Below the pieces are notes generated by a model, which did no database searches, had not been told where the DNA came from, and was given only the letters and a program-made list of their open reading frames with translations. Both the position numbers and the translations under genes were made by a program. From assembly GCA_024235995.1 (NCBI GenBank), contig JACKLI010000001.1, positions 1,674,001 through 1,738,000 of the forward strand: DNA of 64,000 nt, written 5' to 3'. The DNA comes from Burkholderiaceae bacterium (lineage in GTDB: Bacteria; Pseudomonadota; Gammaproteobacteria; Burkholderiales; Burkholderiaceae_C). Positions 44,930 to 55,355 of this stretch are shown piece by piece. Numbering within the stretch: the first letter of the stretch is position 1; every line of letters starts with the position of its first letter.

Positions 44930-45789
44930 CGACGGCCCCGCAAGCGGCGCAGGCGCGCCAGGCGCGCTACGCCGCCCGCCAGCGCGTCAACCGGGTGGCG
45001 CTGGCGCTGTCGCTGGCCGCCATGGCCTTCGGCGTGTTCTGGCTGGTGTGGATCCTGTGGGAGACGCTGCGGCTGGGGCTGGGCGGCATGTCGCTGGCCC
45101 TGTTGACCGAGATGACGCCGCCGCCCAACGAGGCGGGCGGCCTGGCCAACGCCATCTTCGGCTCGCTGGTGATGGTGGCCATGGCCACCTTCATCGGCAC
45201 GCCGATCGGCGTGATGGCCGGCGTCTACCTGGCCGAGTACGACCCGCGCGGCTGGCTGGCGGGCATCACGCGCTTCGTCAACGACATCCTGCTGTCGGCG
45301 CCTTCCATCGTCATCGGCTTGTTCGTCTACGCGGTGGTGGTGGCGCGCTTGAAGAGCTTCTCGGCCTGGGCCGGCATCGCGGCGCTGGCGCTGATCGTGA
45401 TTCCGGTGGTCATCCGCACCACCGAGAACATGCTGGCCCTGGTGCCGGCCAGCCTGCGCGAGGCGGCCTATGCCCTGGGCGCCCCCAAGTGGCGCGTCGT
45501 CACGCGGATCACGCTGCGCGCGGCGCGCGCCGGCGTCATCACCGGCGTGCTGCTGGCGGTGGCGCGCATCGCCGGCGAGACCGCGCCGCTGCTGTTCACC
45601 GCGCTGAACAACCAGTTCTGGAACGGGGACCTCTCCAAGCCCATGGCCAGCCTGCCGGTGACCATCTTCAAGTTCGCCATGAGCCCCTACGAGAACTGGC
45701 AGCAGCTGGCCTGGGCGGCGGTGTTTCTGATCACGCTGGCGGTGCTCGGCCTCAACATCCTGGCTCGTCTGCTGACGCGCCCCCAATAA
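44926..45789 (+). CDS. pstA: Phosphate ABC transporter permease PstA
   Basis: Second permease, 287 residues, about six membrane helices. Typical segments are GGLANAIFGSLVMVAMATFIGTPIGVMAGVYLAEY, DILLSAPSIVIGLFVYAVVV and the EAA loop SLREAAYALGAPKWRVVTRITLRAARAGVITGVLLAVARIAGETAPLLFTA. The start ATGA overlaps the pstC stop. Twelve bases separate it from pstB. Confidence 0.96.
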   Translation: MTTAPQAAQARQARYAARQRVNRVALALSLAAMAFGVFWLVWILWETLRLGLGGMSLALLTEMTPPPNEAGGLANAIFGSLVMVAMATFIGTPIGVMAGVYLAEYDPRGWLAGITRFVNDILLSAPSIVIGLFVYAVVVARLKSFSAWAGIAALALIVIPVVIRTTENMLALVPASLREAAYALGAPKWRVVTRITLRAARAGVITGVLLAVARIAGETAPLLFTALNNQFWNGDLSKPMASLPVTIFKFAMSPYENWQQLAWAAVFLITLAVLGLNILARLLTRPQ

Positions 45790-45801
45790 GGAAAATGCTC
45801 C

Positions 45802-46578
<777 letters not shown>

Positions 46579-46722
46579 CCCCCCTGAGCGGCTGCGCCGC
46601 TTCCCCCCTCTCTGCTCCGCTGCGCTACGCGGAGGGGGGACGCCGCCAGCGCGGCGGGGCGGCCCTTGCGCGGCGGCCCTGGCCTAGGCTGCGCCAGCAG
46701 CATACGCACTGCGCCTAGCCAT
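46579..46722. repeat. GC-rich intergenic repeat of a Comamonadaceae type, copy B
   Basis: Directly after the pstB stop: GAGCGGCTGCGCCGCTTC-type hairpin, CCCCCTCTCTGCTCCGC, GCGGAGGGGGGACGCC and GGCCCTTGCGCGGCGGCCCTGGCC. Several inverted repeats (CTCCGCTGCG/CGCGGAG) could fold. I recognise this layout in other genomes of the family. It fills most of the 162-base pstB-phoU gap. Confidence 0.6.
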
Positions 46723-46740
46723 TCATGACAAGGAACAGAC

Positions 46741-47438
46741 ATGACCGACAAACACCTTTCGACCCAGTTCGACAGCGAACTCAACCAGGTCTCGGCCCGC
46801 GTGATGGAGCTGGGCGGCCTGGTCGAATCGCAAATCCGCCAGGCCATCGTCGCGCTGTCGGAGTTCAGCACCGAGGCCGCCGAGCGCGTGCAGTTCATCG
46901 AGAACCGCGTCAACCAGATGGAAGTGGAGATCGACCACGAGCTCATCACCATCATCGCCCGGCGCCAGCCCACGGCGCGCGACCTGCGTTTGCTGATGGC
47001 CTTTTCCAAGGCCACCGCCAACCTGGAGCGCATGGGCGACGAGGCCGCCCGCATGGCGCGCATGGTCCGCTCCATCATCGAGAGCGGCGCGGCGCGCGCG
47101 CTGCCGTCGAGCGATTTGCGCGTGGCGGCCGAGCTGGCCTCGGGCCTGCTGCGCAAGGCGCTGGACGCGTTCGCGCGCCTGGACACCCGGGCCGCGCTGG
47201 CCATCCTGAAGGAGGACGACCTGATCGACCGTGAGTTCGACGGCTTCGTGCGCAAGCTCATCACCTACATGATGGAAGACGCGCGCACCATCTCGCCCAG
47301 CCTGGACCTGCTGTTCCTGGCCAAGGCCATCGAGCGCATCGGCGATCATTCCAAGAACATCGCCGAGCTCATCATCTACCTGGTCGAAGGCAAGGACATC
47401 CGGCATCAGGCGCTGGAAAGCATCGAATCCGTCGTCCA

Positions 47439-47442
<4 letters not shown>
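46741..47442 (+). CDS. phoU: Phosphate transport regulator PhoU
   Basis: Negative regulator linking the Pst transporter to PhoR; 233 residues, all-helical with two three-helix repeats. E/D-rich metal-binding helices include FIENRVNQMEVEIDHELITIIARRQPTARDLR, LMAFSKATANLERMGDEAARMARM and the second repeat LLFLAKAIERIGDHSKNIAEL. It overlaps phoB by four bases (ATGA), so phoU, phoB and phoR form a coupled block. Confidence 0.97.
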
Positions 47443-48146
<704 letters not shown>

Positions 48147-48176
48147 ACCGCGGCGCATGCGATGATGGCGGCGTTC

Positions 48177-48243
48177 ATTTCAAGCTTTTCATGCCTGCAG
48201 CCGGCGTCGATCAAGCCCCGTTAGCTACATCAATGATAGTAAC
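48177..48243 (-). repeat. Dispersed element, copy 8, between phoB and phoR
   Basis: On the plus strand: TTTCAAGC, CCTGCAGCCGGCGTCGATCAAGC and GTTAGCTACAT. It fills most of the 106-base gap just upstream of phoR and ends near its start codon, so it lies in the phoR leader. Confidence 0.72.
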
Positions 48244-48252
48244 CGTCGGTTC

Positions 48253-49605
48253 ATGCTGCTGCGCCTGACCACGTTCCTGGTGTCCCAAGTCCTGGGCGCG
48301 GCCCTGGGCGGGTGGCGCGCCGGCGCCTGGGGCGCCCTGGCGGGTGCCTGCGTGGGCACGTGGCTGTGGCTGGCCTGGGACGCGTGGCGCGGCGCGCGCG
48401 TGCTGGCCTGGCTGCGCCAGGGCGATGCCGCGGCGGCTCCGCGCCTGCGCGGCCTGTGGGGCGAGGTGGCCGACCGGGCGCGGCGCCTGCTGCGCCAGGG
48501 CCAGCAGCGCGAGGCGGCCAGCCAGGCGCAGCTGCGCGGCATCTTGGCCGCGCTGCAGGCCTCGCCCAATGGTGTGACGCTGCTCGACGCGCAGGGCCGC
48601 ATCGAGTGGTGCAACCGCATCGCGCAAGAGCACTTCGGCCTGGACGCCGAGCGCGACGCGCTGCAGTCCATCGGCAACCTGGTGCGCGACCCGGCCTTCA
48701 GCGCCTACTGCGCCGCGCGCGACTTCTCGCACGACGTGGTGCTGCCGGGGCGCCACAGCACCGACTCGCACCCGGTGCGCGTGTCGGCGCAGCTGCATCC
48801 CTATGGCGAGGGCCGGCTGCTGCTGCTGTCGCGCGACATCACCGCGCTGGAGCAGGCCGAGGCCATGCGCCGCGACTTCGTCGCCAACGTCTCGCACGAA
48901 ATCCGCACGCCGCTCACCGTGCTGATGGGCTTTGTCGAGACGCTGCAAACCCTGCCGCTGCCCGACGACGAACGCCAGCGCTACCTGGGCCTGATGGCCC
49001 AGCAGGCCACGCGCATGCACCACCTGGTGCAGGACCTGCTGACCCTTTCGCGCCTGGAAGGCAGCCCGCTGCCCGACATGCACGAATGGACCGACGTGGC
49101 GCTGCTGCTGGCGCGCTGCGAGCAGGAAGCGCGCGCGCTGTCCCACGCCCTGAACGAGGGCGCGGGCCGTGCCGCGCAGCGGATCGTCTTTCCGGCCGCC
49201 GAGGTGCTGCGCTCGGCGGGCCAGGTGGCCGGCAGTCCGCAGGAGCTGCACAGCGCCCTGGCCAACCTTGTCAATAACGCCGTGCGCTACACGCCCGCCG
49301 GCGGGCGCATCGAGGTGCAGTGGCAGCCCCTGGTGGGCGGCGGCGCGCGCCTGGTCGTGGCTGACAGCGGGCCGGGCATCGCCCCCGAGCACCTGCCGCG
49401 CATCACCGAGCGCTTTTACCGCGTGGACCGCAGCCGCTCGCGCGACACCGGCGGCACCGGCCTGGGCCTGGCCATCGTCAAGCACGTGCTGCAGCGCCAC
49501 GGCGCGCAGCTGCAGATCAGCAGCGTGCTGGGGTGCGGCTCGGTGTTTGCGGTCGAGTTCCCGGCGGGCGGCGTGCGTGCCCGGCCGAGCGAGCCGGCGC
49601 GCTGA
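48253..49605 (+). CDS. phoR: Phosphate regulon sensor kinase PhoR
   Basis: Membrane histidine kinase, 450 residues. Two N-terminal membrane segments (LTTFLVSQVLGAALGGW, AGAWGALAGACVGTWLWLAW) come without a large periplasmic sensor, as in PhoR. A PAS domain follows (about 105-190), then the phosphorylated histidine in FVANVSHEIRTPLTVLMGF, and ATPase boxes ANLVNNAVRYTP, ADSGPGIAPEH and GGTGLGLAIVKHV. It follows a dispersed repeat, with no strong Shine-Dalgarno sequence visible before ATG 48253. Confidence 0.95.
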   Translation: MLLRLTTFLVSQVLGAALGGWRAGAWGALAGACVGTWLWLAWDAWRGARVLAWLRQGDAAAAPRLRGLWGEVADRARRLLRQGQQREAASQAQLRGILAALQASPNGVTLLDAQGRIEWCNRIAQEHFGLDAERDALQSIGNLVRDPAFSAYCAARDFSHDVVLPGRHSTDSHPVRVSAQLHPYGEGRLLLLSRDITALEQAEAMRRDFVANVSHEIRTPLTVLMGFVETLQTLPLPDDERQRYLGLMAQQATRMHHLVQDLLTLSRLEGSPLPDMHEWTDVALLLARCEQEARALSHALNEGAGRAAQRIVFPAAEVLRSAGQVAGSPQELHSALANLVNNAVRYTPAGGRIEVQWQPLVGGGARLVVADSGPGIAPEHLPRITERFYRVDRSRSRDTGGTGLGLAIVKHVLQRHGAQLQISSVLGCGSVFAVEFPAGGVRARPSEPAR

Positions 49606-49947
49606 AGCCGCTTGAAGCTGTAAAGGTCGCGCCTGGACTCCGGTGGCGCCGAGGCGGGCAGCGGCACTTGCTTTTTCTTGACTGCTACTTGCCTGTGCAA
49701 GCCCGATACCCATCGAAAAATTGCAATTAGAAACACTTGAATGATGTTCTAACTACCCATTTGGTTTTGTCGATTTTGTTTTTGACGCCAACCATGGGCG
49801 CAAGTAACACGTGGTTGCGGTCGCGCTGCGGTAGTGGGATGCCGATATTTCTGGGTATTTCCGCGCCAGCGCCCGGGCAGTAAGGTCAGCAGGCAACCCA
49901 AGGGTTCGAGGTGTTGCATGGAGTACGTCGGTTGCCAGGGAGAGAGC
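49606..49947 (+). other. AT-rich leader of the polysaccharide cluster
   Basis: This 342-base gap separates phoR from the exopolysaccharide-like operon. It is clearly AT-richer than the rest of the window (49680-49800), includes an imperfect inverted repeat AGAAACA-N9-TGTTCT (49729-49750), and has no PhoB box or convincing promoter that I can call. It probably carries the operon's regulatory region. Confidence 0.45.
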
Positions 49948-50253
49948 ATGACCACCCTTCGCGAACAACAACAATATCCGGACATTGCCACCGTGCGGCG
50001 CTGCCTGGGCAGTGCGTGCGCACGCTTCGGGCGGGTCCGAAAGCTCGATGTCCTTCTGGCGAACCACGATGGGGGGCGCCAGGCCGTCTGCTTCCTGCGC
50101 ATGGAAACCATGGCGCAGGAACAGGCCGTGATGGACGCCTTGGGCATCCGCCGCTTCGACGGGGTTCTTGGCATCGTGCTCGACCTGGGCGGCGCATCCG
50201 GCGCGTGCGCGGCCGCGGCAGCCATCGAACACGCCCGGAGTGGCGTGGCGTGA
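49948..50253 (+). CDS. Small protein at the head of the exopolysaccharide-like operon
   Basis: A 101-residue protein that I do not recognise, beginning MTTLREQQQYPDIATVRRCL. It is mixed alpha/beta with no signal peptide or membrane segment: KLDVLLANHDGGRQAVCFLRMETMAQEQAVMDALGI looks like a beta-alpha unit. ATG 49948 has a strong AGGGAGAG site immediately upstream; ATG 49918 would be an in-frame alternative without one. It is first of seven same-strand genes, so a cytosolic regulator or synthase partner (cf. PgaD-like roles, but without membrane helices) is possible. Confidence 0.7.
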   Translation: MTTLREQQQYPDIATVRRCLGSACARFGRVRKLDVLLANHDGGRQAVCFLRMETMAQEQAVMDALGIRRFDGVLGIVLDLGGASGACAAAAAIEHARSGVA

Positions 50254-50301
50254 TGTGCGCGGTGGGCGCATGGAAGGCTCCATTCGTGCAAGTGGACGAC
50301 C

Positions 50302-51741
50302 ATGCCTGCGCTTAAGAACCTGATGCGCACGTTCGCGCGGTACGCCACCACGGCTGCGGTGGCGAACCTGTGTCCATCCACCATGCGGCATGGTTCGGTC
50401 GAGACGATGCAGCCTGCGACGGGCTGGCTGCCCATGCTGTTGATGGCGCTGCTGGTGCTGATTGCCATCCTCCTGGGGCTCTATACGGCGAGGCACTACC
50501 TGTTCACGCTCAATCGCCTGTTCGCGCGCCAGCGCTCGCTCTATGCCGACATCGAGGCCTCCCAGTGGCCGCGCTTGACCGTTTTCATCGCCGCGCACAA
50601 CGAGGAGGCCGTGGTGGGTGACTGCATCGCCAGCCTGCTCGCGGCCGACTATCCACGCGATCGTCTGGTCATCATGCCCGTCAACGATCGCTCGACGGAT
50701 GGCACGCGCGCCATCATCGAGCGCTGCTGCGACGCGAATCCGGGGCGCCTGCGGCCTTTCCATCGGGAGTCCGGTCCGCCGGGCAAAGCCGCCGCGCTGA
50801 AGGATGCGACGGACATCGTGATCCGGGAGAACCTGGCCGATGTCATCCTGATCTTTGATGCCGACTATCTTCCGGGGCGGAAACTGCTCAAGGAACTGGT
50901 GGTGCCGTTTCTCGACCCCGAGATCGGCGCCGTGATGGGCCGTGTCGTGCCCCAGAACGCCGGCGTCAACCTGCTGACGCGCCTGCTCGACCTGGAGCGC
51001 TCGGGTGGCTATCAGGTGGACCAGCAGGCCCGGTTCAACCTGGGCGCGGTGGCGCAGTATGGCGGCACCGTGGGCGGCGTGCGCCTGAGTGCGCTGGACG
51101 ATGTGGGAGGCTGGCACGACGGCGTGCTGGCCGAGGACACCGATCTGACCTATCGCCTGCTCATGTGCGGCTGGCGCGTGGCCTACCTGGCGCATGCGGA
51201 ATGCTATGAAGAGGTGCCGCAAAGCTGGCCGGTGCGCTTTCGCCAGATCGGGCGTTGGGCCAAGGGCCACAACCAGGCCCTGGCCCGTTACGCCGGCGGG
51301 GTGGCGGGCAGCCGGGCCATGAACCCGATGGCGCACTGGGACGGGCTGGCGCTGCTGGGGGTCTACGCCATGGCACCCGTGATGCTGCTGGGTTGGATGC
51401 TGTCCATCATCGTCGTGCTGACGGCAGGTTTGAGTTCCGGCCAGTTGGTGCCGATCGGCCTGCTGGCGTTCATGGGGCTGGCCGCCTGCAGTTGCCTGGG
51501 TAACTTTGCGGCTTTCTTCGAGGTCGCGGCGGCGGTCCACCTCGACGGCAACCGGGCCCGGATCCGGTTGCTGCCCCTGCTGTTCGCGAGCTTCCTGGTC
51601 AGCATGGTTTCCCTGTCCAAGGCGGCCATCGATGGCCTGGTGCTGGACCGGCTCCTGCGGCGCCAGTTCACGTGGGACAAGACGGTCCGCTATCGCCCGA
51701 TCGGCCAGGACGCCGCCCAGAGGTTGAACCATGGAACCTGA
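50302..51741 (+). CDS. Family 2 processive glycosyltransferase (exopolysaccharide synthase)
   Basis: Inner-membrane polysaccharide synthase, 479 residues. One helix (about 42-68) precedes the catalytic domain, which shows the family GT2 steps: FIAAHNEE (96-103), NDRSTDG (128-134), FDADYLP with DAD (185-191), EDTDLTYRL (TED-type, 278-286) and QIGRW (315-319), the QxxRW gate of processive beta-glycan synthases such as BcsA and PgaC. Three or more membrane helices follow (about 345-375, 380-408, 420-446). All catalytic motifs are intact. It polymerises and exports a glycan; the sugar is unknown. ATG 50302 is taken; later ATGs at 50383 and 50407 lie before the membrane helix. Confidence 0.9.
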   Translation: MPALKNLMRTFARYATTAAVANLCPSTMRHGSVETMQPATGWLPMLLMALLVLIAILLGLYTARHYLFTLNRLFARQRSLYADIEASQWPRLTVFIAAHNEEAVVGDCIASLLAADYPRDRLVIMPVNDRSTDGTRAIIERCCDANPGRLRPFHRESGPPGKAAALKDATDIVIRENLADVILIFDADYLPGRKLLKELVVPFLDPEIGAVMGRVVPQNAGVNLLTRLLDLERSGGYQVDQQARFNLGAVAQYGGTVGGVRLSALDDVGGWHDGVLAEDTDLTYRLLMCGWRVAYLAHAECYEEVPQSWPVRFRQIGRWAKGHNQALARYAGGVAGSRAMNPMAHWDGLALLGVYAMAPVMLLGWMLSIIVVLTAGLSSGQLVPIGLLAFMGLAACSCLGNFAAFFEVAAAVHLDGNRARIRLLPLLFASFLVSMVSLSKAAIDGLVLDRLLRRQFTWDKTVRYRPIGQDAAQRLNHGT

Positions 51742-52606
51742 TGGGCTGCGCGCGCTGTGGGTCGTGCTGTGGCTGGGTGCCACGATGCTGGTCCTGGGCA
51801 TGCCCCTGTGGCCGGCCTGGCGCGAGGTCCGTCGCCCCAGCGACGTGACGCCGCTGCCGGTTCCCTCGGGGCTGGCCGTTGGCGGGGAAGGCTTGCAGGG
51901 GCAGGAGGCCGGGCCGCGGCCTGAATCGGCCGCAAGCCAGACCGCAGATGAGCTGACCTTGCGCAGCGGCGATCGCCGTCACGAGGTTGATCACGGTGGC
52001 GATGTCACCGTCGAAGCCGGCGCGCGGATCGACTCGGCCTTGCGTGCCCGACACGTGCGCAGCCATGGCGCACGGCTGCCGCACACCGTCAGCGCCACGA
52101 TCGCCATCGACCTGGGCGCGGGCTCGCGCTTTGGCGTCCTTTGCGCCCCCGTCATACGAACCGAGGTGCGTGGCCCGGACCACCCGCGCGAGGACAAGCT
52201 CGAGCCTTCACGGGCCGATGCGCCGAGCCGACCACGCCATTGCCACGCGGGAGATTTCGAGCTCCCCGCGTCGACGACGCTGGTGGCCGACCTGGTCGTC
52301 CAGGGAGCACTGACATTGGGCCAGGACGCGATTCTCGTGGGCAACGTCAAGGTCCATGGCGACGCCTGCTTGCTGGCGGGTGCCGCGCTGGACGGGGCGC
52401 TGTTCGCGCAGGGCTCCGTGCACTGCCACGGCCGCAATCGGTTGTCGGGGCCGCTGGCGGCCGGCCGGAGCGTCTGGCTGAGGGCGGACTCCGTGGTCGG
52501 CAACGCGCACGCCGCAGGGAGCGTTTCGGCCTGGGAAGTCCGGCTGGAGCACGACGTGACCGTGTTCGGGCGCATCACCTGTGTCGAAACGGGAGAAGCC
52601 CTGTGA
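51731..52606 (+). CDS. Membrane-anchored polymer-forming bactofilin-like beta-helix protein
   Basis: A 291-residue protein with an N-terminal membrane helix (LRALWVVLWLGATMLVLGMP), a linker, and two regions of short beta-repeats. The second region (about 190-285) reads in steps such as LVVQGALTLGQDAILVGN, VKVHGDACLLAGAALDGALFAQG and SVHCHGRNRLSGPLAAGRSVW, like bactofilin and other small left- or right-handed beta-helices. Bactofilins are cytoskeletal polymers that localise wall and polysaccharide enzymes. It overlaps the synthase by 11 bases and the next gene by one, so it may scaffold the synthase. The gene family call is by repeat character, not by a shared motif. Confidence 0.6.
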   Translation: MEPDGLRALWVVLWLGATMLVLGMPLWPAWREVRRPSDVTPLPVPSGLAVGGEGLQGQEAGPRPESAASQTADELTLRSGDRRHEVDHGGDVTVEAGARIDSALRARHVRSHGARLPHTVSATIAIDLGAGSRFGVLCAPVIRTEVRGPDHPREDKLEPSRADAPSRPRHCHAGDFELPASTTLVADLVVQGALTLGQDAILVGNVKVHGDACLLAGAALDGALFAQGSVHCHGRNRLSGPLAAGRSVWLRADSVVGNAHAAGSVSAWEVRLEHDVTVFGRITCVETGEAL

Positions 52607-53586
52607 TGGCGCGCGGCTTGTCCGTCATGGGCCGCGGGCCTGCCCGGCTGCTGGCCGCGGGGCTGGTCGCAGCCCTGCTTGCGGGGCCGGCGCATGCGAT
52701 GGTCCAGCCGCCGGGCATGGCCGACTTCGAGACCGGTGATGGCGCCTACGTCACCACCGTGGGTGGAGACCTGGTCGACCCGTATTTTGTCAACAAGACG
52801 TTCATCGTCCTGCTGCAGGCGCGCGTCGACGTGCGCCCTGCGCTGGATCGGTGGCTCGCCTGGCTGCTGCCGCGCCAGCGTGCCGACGGCGGGTTCGACC
52901 GCTATTGCCGGGCGGACGACCGTGACTGGACGGCGTGCCGAAAGGCGGACGCCGACGATGCCACGGCGGCCACCACCCTCGAGCTGTTGCATCGGGCGAT
53001 GCGTGGCGGCCTGGTTTCCGACCGCGTGAAGCCGGAACTGGCAGCGGCGGTCCGCGGCAGCGAGGCGATGCTGGCCCGGCTCAAGAATCCGCAGACCGGC
53101 ATCTACCAGGTGTTCGTGGACACCCCGACGTACTACCTGATGGACAACGTGGAGGTCTACACCGCCCTGGTGGCCAGCGGCCGCAGCAAGGCGGCCGACG
53201 CACTGGCGCAGGCCATTCGCCAGCAGTTCGACCAGGCAGGCACCTGGCAGCCTGCCTGGCCTCGTTTCGACCAGCCGAGTTTTTATCCGCACGCGCTGGC
53301 ACGCAGCTTTCTTTGGGTTCCGGGCCTGTTCACCACCCCGGCCGAGGCGGGGGCCGACATGGCCAGCTGGATGGCCCAGTACGGTGACCGCTGGCGCCGC
53401 CGCATGGACGACCACTTTGCCTGGGGCCTGGTGGCCTGGAACCTGCACCAGCTGGCGCCCATCGAGGCCGCCTGCTGGCGGCACTCCGTGCGCCCTTATT
53501 CAAGCGCCATCGGCTGGACGGTGCTTGATGCCGGCGTGGATGCGGCCTTGCAGCACAGCGGCATCGGTGTCGGGTGTCCCCGCTGA
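52606..53586 (+). CDS. Exported alpha-helical protein, possible glycoside hydrolase or lyase
   Basis: A 326-residue product with a signal peptide (GRGPARLLAAGLVAALLAGPAHA). The mature part has repeated helical pairs with Asp and aromatic residues (KTFIVLLQARVDVRPALDRW, QRADGGFDRYCRADD, DADDATAATTLELLHRAM, NPQTGIYQVFVDTPTYYLMDNVEVYTAL, FSYPHALARSFLWVP-like segments). This style resembles the (alpha/alpha)6 toroid of glycoside hydrolases and polysaccharide lyases, such as the GH8 BcsZ that accompanies cellulose synthase. I see no family signature, so the enzyme class is open. It is start-coupled to the bactofilin-like gene (TGATG) with a GGGAGAAG site. Location between synthase and outer-membrane barrel supports periplasmic trimming of the polymer. 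Confidence 0.6.
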   Translation: MARGLSVMGRGPARLLAAGLVAALLAGPAHAMVQPPGMADFETGDGAYVTTVGGDLVDPYFVNKTFIVLLQARVDVRPALDRWLAWLLPRQRADGGFDRYCRADDRDWTACRKADADDATAATTLELLHRAMRGGLVSDRVKPELAAAVRGSEAMLARLKNPQTGIYQVFVDTPTYYLMDNVEVYTALVASGRSKAADALAQAIRQQFDQAGTWQPAWPRFDQPSFYPHALARSFLWVPGLFTTPAEAGADMASWMAQYGDRWRRRMDDHFAWGLVAWNLHQLAPIEAACWRHSVRPYSSAIGWTVLDAGVDAALQHSGIGVGCPR

Positions 53587-53641
53587 CGGCCGAGCGACCA
53601 TGACCCAGGCTGACCCCAACGAAACAACAGGACGGCACACG

Positions 53642-54514
53642 ATGACCCGCATCCCGATCGCGATCCGCCCATGGCTTGGCATGGTGGTGCTGGGCGTGCT
53701 GGTGCCGGTGTTGCCGGCGCTGGCTCAGGCCGACGCTGGAAAGCCGGCGCTGGCAGACCATGCCGCGCCAGCCCCGGCCGCGCCACCGCCGCCCACCACC
53801 GGAAGAATCGAGGCGGGCGTGGGTGCGGCGCACCTCAATGGCGCCGACGGCGACTGGCGCGACGTGTATGTCCGCGGCTATGTGCGCCCGGCACCCGGCA
53901 CCACCATCAACGCCGAGCTTGCAAGCCAGGGGCATTTCAATCAGCGTGGCACGCTGGGCGCCATCTCGATCCTGCAGGACCTGTCCGCGGACTGGTTCGT
54001 GATGGCCGGCGTGAGCAGTGGCAGCGCAGAGTTTCAGTACCGCCTGCGAGGCGACGTCGGCATCTATCGCAAGTGGGGCGCCACGCGGCAGTGGGTCACG
54101 GGCCTGACGCTCATGCGGGGCCTGGGGGGCGATCACGTCCACCGCGACACGATGCCGAGCCTCACCGTGGCGTATTACTCGACGAACGGCTGGGTCGCCG
54201 AGGGCGGGGCGATGTTCAACCGATCGCAACCCGGTTCCGTCCGTGCGGCGCGCGCCTACGGGGCGCTGACGGTCGGCCAGCAAGGACACCACCTGTGGAT
54301 GACGCGCATCGACCATGGCCGGGAGGCCTACCTTCCAGCGGGTGCCACCGTCGGGGGGGCTCCCAGCAGCGTCGCGTTCACGTCGACTGAAGTGGGCACG
54401 GTCTGGCGGCAATGGCTGCGCCGGGACTTTGGCTACACGGTGGGCCTGCAGTACTACCGCAATCCCTATTACAAGCGCGCCGGCGTGACCGTGGAGGTGT
54501 TCTTTGACTTCTGA
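53642..54514 (+). CDS. YaiO-family outer-membrane beta-barrel protein
   Basis: A 290-residue outer-membrane protein: signal peptide (RPWLGMVVLGVLVPVLPALAQA), a Pro/Ala linker, then about sixteen amphipathic beta-strands ending FGYTVGLQYYRNPYYKRAGVTVEVFFDF. The strong final strand with terminal Phe is a typical outer-membrane barrel end. YaiO-like barrels occur beside exopolysaccharide operons and resemble the barrel domain of PgaA. It would provide the exit pore for the polymer. No periplasmic TPR domain is attached, unlike PgaA. I chose ATG 53642; ATG 53600 would add 14 residues. It overlaps the next gene. Confidence 0.82.
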   Translation: MTRIPIAIRPWLGMVVLGVLVPVLPALAQADAGKPALADHAAPAPAAPPPPTTGRIEAGVGAAHLNGADGDWRDVYVRGYVRPAPGTTINAELASQGHFNQRGTLGAISILQDLSADWFVMAGVSSGSAEFQYRLRGDVGIYRKWGATRQWVTGLTLMRGLGGDHVHRDTMPSLTVAYYSTNGWVAEGGAMFNRSQPGSVRAARAYGALTVGQQGHHLWMTRIDHGREAYLPAGATVGGAPSSVAFTSTEVGTVWRQWLRRDFGYTVGLQYYRNPYYKRAGVTVEVFFDF

Positions 54515-55310
54515 TGTCCGCCCCTTGGCCGTTGCGCAGCCGATGAAACGCCAGCCGCCGCGCCTGACGCCGCAGCACCGCGGTTTGCGCAGCTACGTCT
54601 GGCGCGGTCGCGACACCTTGGGTGTGCTGGGCACGATGGGTGTTTCCCTGGCCGTCGTGGTGGTGGCCTACGACAGCGTGATCGAAGCCTGGTGGCGTGC
54701 GCTTGCATGGGCGTGGCCCCACCTGGGCATCGGAGAGGCCTCGCAGGTTCACCTCGTCGAGGTGGCCGTCCCGGGCGGGTCCATGCAGTCCCTGGACGTG
54801 GCGCTGTCGGTGCCGGGGCCTGAGTTGATTCACTGGTGGGCCGTTGCTGGCGTGGCGCTGGCCCTGACGGCGGCTTCCTTGCGGCTGTCGCGCGAGCGGC
54901 TGCCAGCGATCTACTTCCTGCGCCTGGTCGCTGCGCTGTGCGCGGCCAGCCTGGTCGTGGCGGCCGCGCTCGGGCCGGACGCCATCATGCCCGCCGACGC
55001 CGTGCTCAATCAGCTGTTGACGCTGGGAATGGCGCTGCTGTGGTCGCTGCCCTTGATTCACGCCCTGGTTCTGTACATCTTTCCCCAGAGCCTGCTGCAG
55101 AAGCTGGCCGCCACGCTGGCGGCGCTGCTGCTGGTCGCCGTCGGCATTCCGTTGCAGGTCGGGACACTGGCCTGGCTGCTTGCGCATGGCAGCCAGTTGG
55201 TCGTGTTGCCCATCCATTTGCTGGCAAGTTTCCTGCCTCAGTTGCTGGGGCAGCTTGGCGTGTATGGATTTTTCATGAGCCTGGTCCATCGGCCGCCGAC
55301 GCCGGGTTGA
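54504..55310 (+). CDS. Six-helix inner-membrane protein of the cluster
   Basis: A 268-residue membrane protein with six predicted helices (about 38-60, 109-129, 136-157, 166-192, 197-227 and 230-261) and a short cytosolic start. There is a periplasmic segment of about 50 residues after the first helix (VHLVEVAVPGGSMQSLDVALSV). No catalytic motif is visible and I do not recognise the family. The start is TTG 54504, preceded by an excellent GGAGGTG, inside the 3' end of the barrel gene; ATG 54543 is a weaker alternative. It may link the synthase to periplasmic enzymes, or act as an acyl- or lipid-linked transferase without a known signature. Confidence 0.7.
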   Translation: MTSDVRPLAVAQPMKRQPPRLTPQHRGLRSYVWRGRDTLGVLGTMGVSLAVVVVAYDSVIEAWWRALAWAWPHLGIGEASQVHLVEVAVPGGSMQSLDVALSVPGPELIHWWAVAGVALALTAASLRLSRERLPAIYFLRLVAALCAASLVVAAALGPDAIMPADAVLNQLLTLGMALLWSLPLIHALVLYIFPQSLLQKLAATLAALLLVAVGIPLQVGTLAWLLAHGSQLVVLPIHLLASFLPQLLGQLGVYGFFMSLVHRPPTPG

Positions 55311-55355
55311 CCAGGTATTGCTGCCCGCACAACGTTTTTTTCCCAGGAGAAGACC

